A DNA stretch of 64,000 nucleotides from Exiguobacterium sp018617385 (GCF_018617385.1 NZ_JACSKA010000002.1:186001-250000); one strand, 5' to 3'; numbered from the stretch's first letter, positions 25,547 through 35,121 are shown. Translations and numbers: made by a program. Notes: generated by a model not told the origin, from the letters alone.

Positions 25547-25979
25547 ATAGTTCCTTCATCATCATGTAGTAATCCGATCCCGGTGGATAGTCCGGTAGCA
25601 TACCTGCGACTGTGTAGCCGAATCGCTCATAAAACGGTTTGGCTTGAAACGAGAACGTCGTCAGCTTCACACGCGTCGCACCGAGCGACTTCGCTAACGC
25701 CTCCCCTTCTTGAAGCAATTGACTACCGATGCCCTGACCATGAAAGTCTGCATCGACCCAAAGGCGATCCAAATCGAACCACCCCCAATATACGCTCCCA
25801 TACAAGCCGGCGATCACCCGTCCTTCTTGCTCCACTTTCAACTGAATGGCCGGTACGTGCGCCTCACGAATCTCTCGATGGTGCGCCGAGTGAACATTGT
25901 TATAATCACGTAGCTTCCCAGTCAAAAACTGTTGGAACGTCTCGTCTTCCTCGTAAATTCGCGTGATAGTATGTGTCAT
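25545..25979 (-). CDS. GNAT-family N-acetyltransferase
   Basis: 144 residues, full GNAT fold. Motif A 'LWVDADFHGQGIGSQLLQEGE' gives the acetyl-CoA pyrophosphate loop (QGIGSQ), and 'AKPFYERFGYTVAG' is motif B. It transfers an acetyl group from acetyl-CoA to an unknown amine. Its start overlaps the stop of the metallo-hydrolase (ATGA), so it is the last gene of a four-gene operon headed by a cyclic-di-GMP phosphodiesterase. Confidence 0.88.
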   Translation of the reverse strand: MTHTITRIYEEDETFQQFLTGKLRDYNNVHSAHHREIREAHVPAIQLKVEQEGRVIAGLYGSVYWGWFDLDRLWVDADFHGQGIGSQLLQEGEALAKSLGATRVKLTTFSFQAKPFYERFGYTVAGMLPDYPPGSDYYMMMKEL

Positions 25980-26833
25980 CTTCCCACCGTCCCGTTCACA
26001 AAAAACGAAATCAATTCTTCCTCTTCTTCATTGACTTCACGATTGACGAGTGAAGCATATGACTGCGTGATCCTATTGATATTTCCTGGGAAATCACACG
26101 AAATGGTGGCGATTCGTCTTAATGCGAGACAATCTTCCGCGAACGCTTCACGACTCACCATCTCACCGTGTGACCAGACAATCTGTTGGGCATCAAACGA
26201 TTCCAATACATTCAACAACCGAAGGGTTTCTTCCGGAGTCATTCGCCATGTCGGAGAATAGATGTCTGCGTATAACGCGTCTCCTAAAAATAATACCCGC
26301 TCCTCTACGACATACAGGACAACCGCATCTTTCGCGTGATCTCCTCCGACATGTCGTAACACGACGTGAACGCCACCGAGGTCGAGCGTCAGCGACTCTT
26401 GAAACGTCAGCGTGGGCAACACGATTTCGATATCGCGCGTATCTCCATACTCTTCTCGGATCGCCTGTGCACAAAACTCGATTTCAATCCCTTGCGCCAC
26501 CCGCTCATCAAGCGAGACATCATCCCACGCATACGGAACGAGTTTCTCCATCCCTCGTTTTGTCGCCTCACTCGCAATGGACACCATTCCTTCGAGTTCA
26601 GGTAAACCAAAGATATGATCCCAATGCCAATGGGTCAACGCAACCATCGAAGGCGTGCGGAGGCCTTGTTTCTCGAGCTGTTCTAAAAAGAATGAGGCGT
26701 GCGACACGGAATTGCCCGCGTCGATAAGTAGCGTATGCGTATCGCCGACAACGGCACCGAGAATCGGTCGGTCTGTGCGGTCGACCGGTGTCATATACCA
26801 AAAACGATCCGAATGTTTGATCAAAGTTTGCAT
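25976..26833 (-). CDS. Metallo-beta-lactamase-fold hydrolase
   Basis: 285 residues. The metal site motif is HWHWDH in 'VALTHWHWDHIFGLPELEG', followed by 'LRHVGGDHAKDAVVLYV' and 'LFLGDALYAD', which supply the remaining His and Asp ligands, and 'IVWSHGEM' near the end. It hydrolyses a thioester, ester or phosphodiester; the substrate cannot be told. It overlaps the upstream kinase gene by 13 bases and the downstream acetyltransferase by 4, so translation is coupled. Confidence 0.88.
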   Translation of the reverse strand: MQTLIKHSDRFWYMTPVDRTDRPILGAVVGDTHTLLIDAGNSVSHASFFLEQLEKQGLRTPSMVALTHWHWDHIFGLPELEGMVSIASEATKRGMEKLVPYAWDDVSLDERVAQGIEIEFCAQAIREEYGDTRDIEIVLPTLTFQESLTLDLGGVHVVLRHVGGDHAKDAVVLYVVEERVLFLGDALYADIYSPTWRMTPEETLRLLNVLESFDAQQIVWSHGEMVSREAFAEDCLALRRIATISCDFPGNINRITQSYASLVNREVNEEEEELISFFVNGTVGR

Positions 26834-27576
26834 GAACGAACAGACTCCTCTTCCAATATATTCGTTAATTCTTCGAATGAACGTCTCTCATCGTTTTGAA
26901 TCTGAACGTGGCGAAGCGGGAGTCGTTCAAGTAGTTCGAGTTCACGACGCTGACGTTCCACTAAAATCTCAATCGTCCCGACTACCCCCTCACGACTATG
27001 GTTCACGCCATAGGCACCGCTCGTATAATACTCGACAAAGCCGCCTTGCCATTCTATTGGTCGTTCATCATATACGATTGGAAAAATGCGTGCGACGTCA
27101 TTCAACGCCAAATAAACGACCATCGGATCAATCGGTTTTAGGATGTCCGCGACTTCTTGAACGTATGTTTCCATATCCGCTAACGGAACGTCTTGAGAAA
27201 CCATTCCAATCGTGAAAGGATTTTGGAGCAACGCACATTCAAAGATGACGTCCTGTTCTTCCCTCTCCACCTTTTGAACATACCGCCGCCAACGTTCGCA
27301 CATGATTCGTGTGTGAAGAGCGAAAGGCAACTCGTAGACGTCCGTTCCGGCACGTTCATCACCATCATCATAACGGACGAGCCATCCCCCCTCGATTTCA
27401 TCAAGAATACGACCAGTTGATGGTTTCTCCTCGACCCAATAGACATCATGCACATCTACCGGGTGTGACGCATCCACTTCCGAATAGAACTTACCATTTC
27501 GTTTATCTTGTAGCCTCTCGGCAAACGTAGATTTCCCGCTTCCCGGTAATCCTTCAATCAACCATAATTTCCCCAT
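26821..27576 (-). CDS. P-loop ATPase/kinase of unknown substrate
   Basis: 251 residues from the ATG at 27576, with AAGGAG 8 bases before it (a TTG 6 bases earlier is too close). The Walker A 'GLPGSGKSTFAERL' is at residues 8-21, as in small-molecule or nucleoside kinases; 'DVIFECALLQNPFT' may be the Walker B/DE region. No membrane segment. It begins 2 bases after the phosphodiesterase stop and overlaps the next gene, so it is part of the same operon. Phosphoryl acceptor unknown. Confidence 0.75.
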   Translation of the reverse strand: MGKLWLIEGLPGSGKSTFAERLQDKRNGKFYSEVDASHPVDVHDVYWVEEKPSTGRILDEIEGGWLVRYDDGDERAGTDVYELPFALHTRIMCERWRRYVQKVEREEQDVIFECALLQNPFTIGMVSQDVPLADMETYVQEVADILKPIDPMVVYLALNDVARIFPIVYDERPIEWQGGFVEYYTSGAYGVNHSREGVVGTIEILVERQRRELELLERLPLRHVQIQNDERRSFEELTNILEEESVRSCKL

Positions 27577-27578
27577 CC

Positions 27579-30500
27579 TCAAATCTCCTTATCCGAATAT
27601 CCATCATACTGAAACCACTGGTCTCCTCCATTGTTCTTTGCAATATACATCGCTGCATCTGCTTGTTGAAGAATCGAATCGACGGTGTCGGTCGACTGGA
27701 CCAGGGTGACGCCAACACTTGCTGTAAGATGAATGACTTCACCATTCGACGCGTGTATTCCCTGGGAAATAACTTCATTAATCTGCTCAACCCCACTTAG
27801 TGGACCCGTTTGCACCAAAACAAATTCATCGTCTGAGAAACGGTAGACTTGACCACCAACACGCTGGACGAATTCATTTAATCGTTGTGCGATTTCAATT
27901 AATACTTCATCCCCTATCATGTGCCCATACTGATTGTTGATTCTTGTAAAATCGTCTAAATTGACGAGTATCAATGTAATCGATGGCGTCCGGTGCATCT
28001 TTTTGTATAAATCGGTCGTGAGCGTATGACGATTATACAGTTTGGTCAGTTGATCTTGTTTTGCGATTCGAATCATCTCGCGTTGTTTCCGTTCCTTTCG
28101 AATCCCGTTCTCCATCCATCGTGCAAGCAACCGTACCGTCCCAGTCAACTCTTGCAACGTTTCCTCGTCGAGATGATCATTCAAGTTGCCTTGCTCCGAG
28201 AGAAGAACGACCCAGCCAAACACTTGATGCGCATGCGTCAAAGGAAAACTGACTAGCCTCGTGAATTCGATACCGTCTACAATCAGATCACCTTCCTGAA
28301 GCGTTTGCGCGCCGACCGTTGTCAATTGATGTAGGGAATGCAGTTCTTCTTCCCCCCAAGTCAGACGAGAGACCCCATTCTCTACTAGAAGACGATGCGA
28401 AGGCTCGATCGAGAAGATGACCGCGTGGGAGTAACCGACCCATTCCAATAAAATTTCTTGAACCCGAGCCAATTGGTCTTGGAACGGTACACGCAATGCC
28501 GTCGCTTCATACAATGCCTCGATTGATTGTTGTCGAGTGATTTGTCTTCTTGAGACTTCCGTGTGCTCAATCTCTGTCATGACCCAATGCGTAAACGATT
28601 CGAGCGCCTTCAGGTTTTCCTCTGAGAACGTTCTCGCCTGCCCATCTACTACGCAAAGTGTGCCGATGACGTGACCTTGCTTCGTCCGCAACGGCACACC
28701 TGCATAAAATCCGATTCGGTCAATCCAAGGACTGTCACTTTCAATCGCCTCTGCTGCAATATCTTCAATCACTAGCGGAGATTCCGATGTGACAACGCGA
28801 TTACATAACGTCCATTCCCGTTTGAGGTGAGCGGATTCGAGCTCGATGCCGACACACGATTTGAACCACTGTTGGTCTGTCGTCATGATGGAAATGAAGG
28901 CGATTGGCATCTGGAAGGTCTGTGCGACCAATCGGGAAATCCGGTCAAACCGTTCCTCTTGTGGCGTATTTAAAATTTCCAAGCGCAAGATTGCTTTGAG
29001 TCGTTGCAATTCACGTTCATCTAGAGAAGGTTGCAACAACTGCGCAGGTTGCTCGATCTTCGATAACATCATCTGATGGGAATACAAGATTCCGAGCGCC
29101 TCATCTAACTCCGTGAGCGGCATCGGTCGACTGAAGAAATATCCTTGAATCTCATCACAACCGAGCTGACGTAAGATCCGATACTGTTCTTCCGTCTCCA
29201 CACCTTCAGCCGTCACCTCTAACTCTAGCTTTTTGGCCAACGAGACAATCAGTTTGACGATTTCATACTCTTTCATGCCGCTCTCCTGATCGAGTTGCGC
29301 GACGAACGACCGGTCGATCTTGATTCCATCAATCTCGAATAATTTCAAATAATTTAACGAGGAATAACTGACCCCAAAGTCATCAATCAACAGTCGAAAT
29401 CCTTGTTTTTTGAGCGATTCGACCGTTTTGATGGCCGCGACCGGTTCATGCATCAACGTGTGCTCGGTCACCTCAAACTCAAATTGTTCCGGCACAAGAC
29501 CGTACGATGCAATGATGGCAACCAATTCATTCATGTGGTGTTCATGAAATAAATTCGGTGAGACATTCACAGCCACGCGGCGCCCTGCAAACTGCTCAGG
29601 TTGTGACGACACGTCCTGACATACCCGATTCATGACGAATCGTGTCACGTCTTCAATCAAGAGTGACTGTTCAGCCACACGAATGAACGTTTCAGGTGAA
29701 ATGAATCCGAGAACAGGACTCTCCCAGCGAATGAGCGCCTCAAAATGAATCGCCCCGTCCATCGACACTTTCGGTTGATACACCATGTATAACTCATCTA
29801 GCTTCAACGCTTTGACCAGTTCCGTTTCGATCATCATCTCATCGATGTAACGCTGCACGTACTCATCGTGTTCATATAAACGAATCGTTTGATTTCCCGT
29901 CTGACGTGCCTCGAGTAGAGCGGTCGAGGCGTTCATGATGACTCGGTCGGCATCCGCCGTGCCGGCACCGATTCCGATACAACTTGATAATGGGAATTCC
30001 GCATCTGCCACCTGATAGGAGTGACTAGCAATCACGTCGAGCAGATGCTCGGCATACATATAGGCCAATTGGATTGGAACGTGAGGCAACACGGCGATAA
30101 AATCCTCACCATCTACCCGACCGATGATGGAACCTTTCGGAAGCGTATTCGCCAATTGACGTGTGATGTCTTTTATCAATTGGTTCGAGCGTTCCACTCC
30201 TTGCAGCGACATCATCATCTTGAAACGATTGATGTGGAGACGCATCACACTCGTCTCTTCGGTGTCATGTTGCTCGAACAGTTGATCAAGTTCTAATTTG
30301 ACTTTCATCAGATTCGGCATGCCCGTCAAATAGTCCATGTGCTCGATACTTCGTAACAATTTGATTTCCGCTTCCTCGGATAAATCAGTTGTCAAACTAA
30401 GGACATAACGAACAAGACCAGCCTCATCTTCAATCGGTACAAGCATAGAAGAAGCGAAACGGGCCGTATTGGAGTCGATGTTCATTTGCGACATGAAATA

Positions 30501-30746
30501 GACCGGTTCCCCTGTTTCAACGACTTCATCATAATGTCCAATCAATTCATCGGCCACTTCTGAGCGGTACATCTCATGTAAATATCGACCTTCTACATCA
30601 CTTGGAAGCGAAGAGGCCACCTTCCCCTGTTCGCTCACATTCACGTAGCGATAGCCGTTCTCCGTCACCTCCATTAGAAATACCATCCGATACAAGCGTG
30701 TGAACAGCTCGAATAGATAATTTGGGTCGCCTTTCATCCGTTGCAT
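27579..30746 (-). CDS. Cyclic-di-GMP phosphodiesterase, PAS-GGDEF-EAL-GAF-GAF-GGDEF
   Basis: 1055 residues from the ATG at 30746 (GGTGGAGGG 8 bases upstream). No membrane segment. PAS ~10-125; GGDEF 1 ~138-300 with the motif decayed to VDGED (211-215); EAL ~305-560 with E336-A337-L338, 'NVSPN', 'EVTEHTL', DD at 455-456, 'KIDRSF', 'AEGVET' and 'QGYFFSRP' all intact; GAF ~590-725; second GAF ~745-880; GGDEF 2 ~890-1050 with SDDEF (971-975). It should hydrolyse c-di-GMP, while both GGDEF units are probably non-catalytic and may bind GTP or serve as regulators. First gene of an operon with kinase, metallo-hydrolase and acetyltransferase. Confidence 0.9.
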   Translation of the reverse strand: MQRMKGDPNYLFELFTRLYRMVFLMEVTENGYRYVNVSEQGKVASSLPSDVEGRYLHEMYRSEVADELIGHYDEVVETGEPVYFMSQMNIDSNTARFASSMLVPIEDEAGLVRYVLSLTTDLSEEAEIKLLRSIEHMDYLTGMPNLMKVKLELDQLFEQHDTEETSVMRLHINRFKMMMSLQGVERSNQLIKDITRQLANTLPKGSIIGRVDGEDFIAVLPHVPIQLAYMYAEHLLDVIASHSYQVADAEFPLSSCIGIGAGTADADRVIMNASTALLEARQTGNQTIRLYEHDEYVQRYIDEMMIETELVKALKLDELYMVYQPKVSMDGAIHFEALIRWESPVLGFISPETFIRVAEQSLLIEDVTRFVMNRVCQDVSSQPEQFAGRRVAVNVSPNLFHEHHMNELVAIIASYGLVPEQFEFEVTEHTLMHEPVAAIKTVESLKKQGFRLLIDDFGVSYSSLNYLKLFEIDGIKIDRSFVAQLDQESGMKEYEIVKLIVSLAKKLELEVTAEGVETEEQYRILRQLGCDEIQGYFFSRPMPLTELDEALGILYSHQMMLSKIEQPAQLLQPSLDERELQRLKAILRLEILNTPQEERFDRISRLVAQTFQMPIAFISIMTTDQQWFKSCVGIELESAHLKREWTLCNRVVTSESPLVIEDIAAEAIESDSPWIDRIGFYAGVPLRTKQGHVIGTLCVVDGQARTFSEENLKALESFTHWVMTEIEHTEVSRRQITRQQSIEALYEATALRVPFQDQLARVQEILLEWVGYSHAVIFSIEPSHRLLVENGVSRLTWGEEELHSLHQLTTVGAQTLQEGDLIVDGIEFTRLVSFPLTHAHQVFGWVVLLSEQGNLNDHLDEETLQELTGTVRLLARWMENGIRKERKQREMIRIAKQDQLTKLYNRHTLTTDLYKKMHRTPSITLILVNLDDFTRINNQYGHMIGDEVLIEIAQRLNEFVQRVGGQVYRFSDDEFVLVQTGPLSGVEQINEVISQGIHASNGEVIHLTASVGVTLVQSTDTVDSILQQADAAMYIAKNNGGDQWFQYDGYSDKEI

Positions 30747-30849
30747 CGTATTATCCCTCCACCTGTTCCTTTTTCTTATAGTGTAGTTGGTTTCGCTCAA
30801 ACTATGGAGAAAACCTTTGAAAAAATGGGAAAACGTTTTTCTCTTATAG

Positions 30850-30878
30850 AAAAACACCCTCTCATATTTGAGAAGGTG
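30850..30878 (-). terminator. Terminator of the LLM oxidoreductase gene
   Basis: On the minus strand CACCTTCTCA/TGAGAGGGTG (one G-U pair) with a 4-base loop and TTTTTC. Confidence 0.85.
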
Positions 30879-30887
30879 CTCTTCAGG

Positions 30888-31883
30888 TTAAAGCAATTCG
30901 TTCGCTAAGAGACGATAGACGTTCAGGCGATCTTCCTGCTTATGCTGGATGCTACAAATCATCGCTTCATCGAAACCATAGCGTTCCGATTCATCCCGTA
31001 ACTGTTCCGCGATTTGTTTCGGCGTTCCTACGAGGTGGATGGCTCGGTTGTTGGCGATGTGAACTTTATCGACCTCCGTGAGCGGATAGTCGTGGGCCGC
31101 TTCCGGACTCAACAGCTGTCTCAATTGACCACGCATCAAGAAAAGACGCGACAAATCAGAAGGTCGGGCCAGATATTCCGCCTCTTCTTCCGTCTCTGCT
31201 GTCGTGACCAAATACGTGACGCTGATGTCCGGTTTCTCCATGAAATCAGACGGCGTGAAATGGTGACGGTACGTGTCGAGCGTATCGGCACTCAGTTCAC
31301 CATTAAAAAATTGAGCGAATGAATAACCGAGCCCCATCCGTCCGGCCTGCACGGCGCTGTTCCCACTCGAACCGAGTAACCATGCTTCCGGTAGCGTGAC
31401 GCCTGTAGGTGCTGCTGGCGTGTTCTTATACCATCTCTCTTCAGGTGCTTCATCTTTGATCAATTGAAGCGTCGTATCGAGCTTCTCGTAAAGTCCGTCC
31501 ATCATCGGCTTCTGCCCTTGTGACATCGCATAGATCGCGTTCGCATCACCGCCTGGCGCACGTCCGACACCAAAGTCGATCCGTCCTGGGGCGAGCGCGC
31601 TGAGCGTCTTGAATACCTCTGCCATCTTGAGTGGCGAGTAGTGCATCATCATGATGCCGCCGGACCCGAGACGAATCTTGTTCGTCTTAGCTGCCAGATA
31701 GGCCGTGATGACCTCTGGAGCCGAGCTGGCGAACGACATGCCCCCATGATGCTCCGCCATCCACATGCGGTAATATCCTAACTCCTCTGCGACTTGCGCG
31801 AGCTCGACCGCGCTGTTCAGCGCATGTTCTCCTGTATGACCCGACGTGACCGGCGCCTGGTCTAACACACTCAATCTCATCAT
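30888..31883 (-). CDS. Luciferase-like (LLM) flavin-dependent oxidoreductase
   Basis: 331 residues, full length. Typical LLM single-component motifs: 'MRLSVLDQAPV' start, 'YRMWMAEHHG', 'IRLGSGGIMMMHYSPLKMAEVF', 'GRIDFGVGRAPGGD' and 'LLGSSGNSAVQAGRMGLGYSFAQFF'. It uses reduced FMN from a separate reductase to oxidise an unknown substrate, cytosolic. GGAG lies 5 bases before the ATG. Single-gene unit, possibly upstream of the phosphodiesterase operon but separated by a terminator. Confidence 0.9.
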   Translation of the reverse strand: MMRLSVLDQAPVTSGHTGEHALNSAVELAQVAEELGYYRMWMAEHHGGMSFASSAPEVITAYLAAKTNKIRLGSGGIMMMHYSPLKMAEVFKTLSALAPGRIDFGVGRAPGGDANAIYAMSQGQKPMMDGLYEKLDTTLQLIKDEAPEERWYKNTPAAPTGVTLPEAWLLGSSGNSAVQAGRMGLGYSFAQFFNGELSADTLDTYRHHFTPSDFMEKPDISVTYLVTTAETEEEAEYLARPSDLSRLFLMRGQLRQLLSPEAAHDYPLTEVDKVHIANNRAIHLVGTPKQIAEQLRDESERYGFDEAMICSIQHKQEDRLNVYRLLANELL

Positions 31884-32024
31884 GCATTCTCCTATCTCTA
31901 TAATGAAGTTTCTAAATATCTTGAATTTGTTGGACTCGCCGTCATCATACTAAATGGTTTGATGGAATACGAATGTTTTGCCTAGTGTACAACCCTATAT
32001 TTTTCAGAAAATTCACGTATGTTG

Positions 32025-32054
32025 TTGATAGTACCAGGTCCTGTTTTTTATACT
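32025..32054 (+). promoter_or_regulatory. Sigma-A-type promoter of the YjiH-type gene
   Basis: TTGATA, 18-base spacer, TATACT; predicted leader about 80 bases. Confidence 0.65.
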
Positions 32055-32141
32055 GGTAAAGAAATACGTTTCAATAACGGCTGGATGTGTAATGGGGATA
32101 CATAGACAGCACAAACACTTCGGGGAAATGGGGAATGCATC

Positions 32142-33515
32142 ATGAATGGTTCATCAACACCAGACGGAAAGAAACCTTCTTTTTCGAGTCGAGACTTTTT
32201 TAAGTTCTTGATTCCATCACTCATCGGAATCATGTTTTTCATCGTGCCAATCTCATCAGAGGAAGGCTTCACGATTCCAGTCGCATTCTTATCCAATCTG
32301 CTGATTGACTGGATTGGGGATTACGTCCCGACACTCGCCGTCATCATGATGGGGATTTCGATTGTCGGCTCATTATTACTCTTTACGGCACGTCCTGCTT
32401 TTATGATGGAGCGACCATCCATCAACGCATTGTTTAGCGTGACACCGTTTTGGTTCGTCATGCGCGTGATCGGTTTCATTGCCGGGGTCATGACGCTACT
32501 TACACTCGGACCAGAGATGATCACGTCAGAATTTACAGGGGGCTTATTGCTCTTTGATTTGATTCCAATCCTATTTGCAACATTCTTCTTTGCCGGTATG
32601 TTGTTACCGCTCTTATTAAACTTCGGACTTCTCGAGTTCGTCGGGACGTTCTTGATGAAGATCATGCGTCCGCTCTTCCGCTTGCCAGGGCGCGCCTCAC
32701 TTGACTCGCTCGCTTCATGGGTCGGAGATGCGACGATTGGGATTCTACTGACGACCAAACAGTATGAGGAAGGTTATTACACGAAACGGGAAGCGTCGAT
32801 CATTGCGACGACATTCTCCGTCGTCTCCATCACCTTCACCATCGTCGTCTTACAGTATGTCGAACTCGACCAATACTTCTTGCCTTACTACGGAGCCATC
32901 GTCTTATCCGGACTAGTCGCCGCTCTCATCATGCCACGAATTTATCCGTTATCTAAAAAGGCAGACACGGCTTATGAGAAGACCGAGCTCAAACCGGAAG
33001 AAGAAGTCCCGGCGAACGTGTCACTCGGCAAATGGGCATTAATTCAGGCGTTACAAAAGTCACGTTCGAGTAAAAGTTTCCTAGAGACACTCAAAGACGG
33101 CTTCAAAAACGTGCTCGATATGTGGATCGGCGTCCTCCCTGTCGTCATGGCGGTCGGGACGATTGCGGTCGTCATCGCAGAATATACGCCGTTCTTCACT
33201 ATCCTTGGGAAGCCGTTCGAGCCGATCTTGATGCTCCTTCAAGTGCCTGAGGCATCGGAAGCCGCTCAGACGATGGTCGTCGGGTTCGCCGACATGTTCT
33301 TGCCGGCCGTTCTCGGAAGCGGCATCGAGAGTGAATTGACGCGTTTTGTCATCGCTACGTTGTCGGTTACCCAGCTCATCTATATGTCAGAAGTCGGGGG
33401 CTTGTTGCTCGGTTCAAAATTGCCGATCTCATTCCTCGACCTCGTCTTGATTTTCTTGTTACGGACCTTCATCACCCTTCCGATCATCGTCGGCATCGCA
33501 CATCTTGTCTTTTAA
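32142..33515 (+). CDS. YjiH-family membrane protein with nucleoside-recognition (Gate) domains
   Basis: 457 residues, about ten to eleven membrane segments. The layout matches YjiH: a short charged N-terminus, 'FLIPSLIGIMFFIVPI', a Gate-like region with 'SLDSLASWVGDATIGILLTTKQYEEGYYTKREASIIATTFS', and a second Gate-like half 'FADMFLPAVLGSGIESELTRFVIATLSVTQLIYMSEVGGLLLGS'. A transporter is likely; the substrate of this family is not known to me. Own promoter and terminator, single gene. Confidence 0.85.
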   Translation: MNGSSTPDGKKPSFSSRDFFKFLIPSLIGIMFFIVPISSEEGFTIPVAFLSNLLIDWIGDYVPTLAVIMMGISIVGSLLLFTARPAFMMERPSINALFSVTPFWFVMRVIGFIAGVMTLLTLGPEMITSEFTGGLLLFDLIPILFATFFFAGMLLPLLLNFGLLEFVGTFLMKIMRPLFRLPGRASLDSLASWVGDATIGILLTTKQYEEGYYTKREASIIATTFSVVSITFTIVVLQYVELDQYFLPYYGAIVLSGLVAALIMPRIYPLSKKADTAYEKTELKPEEEVPANVSLGKWALIQALQKSRSSKSFLETLKDGFKNVLDMWIGVLPVVMAVGTIAVVIAEYTPFFTILGKPFEPILMLLQVPEASEAAQTMVVGFADMFLPAVLGSGIESELTRFVIATLSVTQLIYMSEVGGLLLGSKLPISFLDLVLIFLLRTFITLPIIVGIAHLVF

Positions 33516-33522
33516 CGAAAAC

Positions 33523-33558
33523 GACGCCCTTTCTCTTTTATGAGATGGGGCGTCCTTT
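33523..33558 (+). terminator. Terminator after the YjiH-type gene
   Basis: GACGCCC/GGGCGTC with inner CTC/GAG pairing; short CTTTG tail, so moderately strong. Confidence 0.6.
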
Positions 33559-33588
33559 GTATACTAAAAGAAAAGGAGGGAGACCGAG

Positions 33589-34239
33589 ATGGAGCACCCA
33601 TTTGCAGGACAACTCGAGGTCGCGAACAATGGCTATGCCGGGATCATCGACCCAGAAGCTTATGTGAACGATCGTTATCACGGACGCTGGACATTAAAGC
33701 GCTCTGTACAGATTGAAGGCGTGCCCGTCTTGCTCCAACGTCAGTTCGAGAACGGCAAGAACAACTGTACGTTGACGTCCATCACCGCCATCTTCCGTTT
33801 CTATCGAGATCATGGGTATGCGAACATCCCAGATGATGTGACACAGATCCAAGAAGATGTGCGCGAGATTGCCTTCAAGCATCATTTCAAAGACGAAAAA
33901 GGGACGCCGCCGACTCAAATCGCCACCATCATCACGAAACTGTGGAAGCGATACGGGTACGACGGTCGAGGCAGTTCCCGCTATCTATGGAAATGGACGA
34001 CGTTTGAGCGTGAGCTGAAAGCAGGCCGCCCGTTTGTATTGAACATGGCGAACGGCTTCTATAAAAACCATTCTGTCACGGGAATCGGCTACTTGCAGTT
34101 TGAAAAACGGGGGTTCCCAGACGTCATCTTGTTAGCCGTGCTCGACAACCGTTCGAAAGACGTGCGCTACATCGACTTCAACGAATTCAATTTTTGGGGA
34201 AGCATCACACGCATCCATCCGCCAGCCACTCGTCCATAA
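33589..34239 (+). CDS. C39-like cysteine peptidase candidate
   Basis: 216 residues, no signal peptide or membrane segment. A Cys-His-Asp arrangement like that of C39/papain-like peptidases is visible: Cys60 in 'NNCTLTSITAIFRFYRDHG', His161 in 'NHSVTGIGYL' and Asp186 in 'VLDNRSKD'. The spacing (about 100, then 25 residues) suits the family. AAAGGAGGG precedes the ATG. Its last 35 bases overlap the convergent gene, so the two transcripts are antisense at their ends. Substrate unknown; a non-catalytic role is possible. Confidence 0.6.
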   Translation: MEHPFAGQLEVANNGYAGIIDPEAYVNDRYHGRWTLKRSVQIEGVPVLLQRQFENGKNNCTLTSITAIFRFYRDHGYANIPDDVTQIQEDVREIAFKHHFKDEKGTPPTQIATIITKLWKRYGYDGRGSSRYLWKWTTFERELKAGRPFVLNMANGFYKNHSVTGIGYLQFEKRGFPDVILLAVLDNRSKDVRYIDFNEFNFWGSITRIHPPATRP

Positions 34240-35029
34240 TCGTGTCAATCGCTTGCCCTATTTTTAACAGGTGCTCGCGTTTCGCGTATGACCCGTAATG
34301 TAGCCCGTTTGAATCACGACCATTCCCGAGCCCGACGAACACTTCTGACGGCTTCATATGAAGTCCGATCATCGGGATACCCGATTCATGACGTCCGATT
34401 TCATAGGTGACGGCGGGATATGCAGACAGTCTTCCGATTGTTGAAAAACCGCTAAAGGCACGACAGTTACCCCGTCCGAGCACGATGATACGGATCGGTT
34501 TGATATACGCAATCGTCCGCTCCAACAGTTCGATTGAGGTCGGATGTTCCATCCAGTGGCGCCCTGTCCTCATCTTCCCCATCTGTTCATATGTCGCAAA
34601 CTTGAAAAAATCGACGTGGATGACAGCGGCCGGATGATCATAGAACGAACGCCCCATCCCGTTGAGGAGCGCCTCGAGTTTGGCGCCACCCGGTTTCCCA
34701 AACCAGCTCGTCGTCGCGCGACCCGACTCGAAATAGACCGATGCCCGTTCGAGCGTTTGTTGCAGCGCCTCTTCATTTCCGAGGTAATCTTCAAACGAGA
34801 GCGTTTCCCGCCAATAGAACTTTTGGTGTTGCCCCGTTCTCGGTGTCCCATCACGATGTAAAAACTCGCCGCGAGACGGATTCGTCCCGATAGTCAGCCA
34901 TTGATCCGGACCAGGTCGACCGTACCAAAGGACAGGCGACGCCTCCGGAATCAATTCTTTCCCGAACGGTGTATCGCACAATGCCTGCTGAAATCGGATC
35001 GCGTCTTGTAACAGTCGTACTGCCTCCAT
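34205..35029 (-). CDS. Uracil-DNA-glycosylase-fold-like protein, diverged
   Basis: 274 residues from the ATG at 35029 (GGAGGGATGAC before it). 'WLTIGTNPSRGEF' near residue 68 resembles motif A (GINPG) of the UDG superfamily; the usual C-terminal HPS motif is replaced by 'IGLHMKPSEVFVGLGN'. So the fold is plausible but glycosylase activity uncertain. Two further proteins with a similar first motif lie at 49 and 53.5 kb. It overlaps the convergent peptidase-like gene by 35 bases. Confidence 0.5.
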   Translation of the reverse strand: MEAVRLLQDAIRFQQALCDTPFGKELIPEASPVLWYGRPGPDQWLTIGTNPSRGEFLHRDGTPRTGQHQKFYWRETLSFEDYLGNEEALQQTLERASVYFESGRATTSWFGKPGGAKLEALLNGMGRSFYDHPAAVIHVDFFKFATYEQMGKMRTGRHWMEHPTSIELLERTIAYIKPIRIIVLGRGNCRAFSGFSTIGRLSAYPAVTYEIGRHESGIPMIGLHMKPSEVFVGLGNGRDSNGLHYGSYAKREHLLKIGQAIDTIMDEWLADGCV

Positions 35030-35121
35030 GTCATCCCTCCTCTCCCGTTCGTTTCCCGCTTTCGAGAGTTTATAAAATGCGTTATAGTGAGAGGACGAAG
35101 CCAAACAAAGGACGTGTATAC

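Noticed and set aside
26122..26727. 201-codon plus-strand frame opposite the metallo-hydrolase gene
   Set aside because: Arg/Pro/His-rich reading of the complementary strand; the minus strand holds clear motifs.
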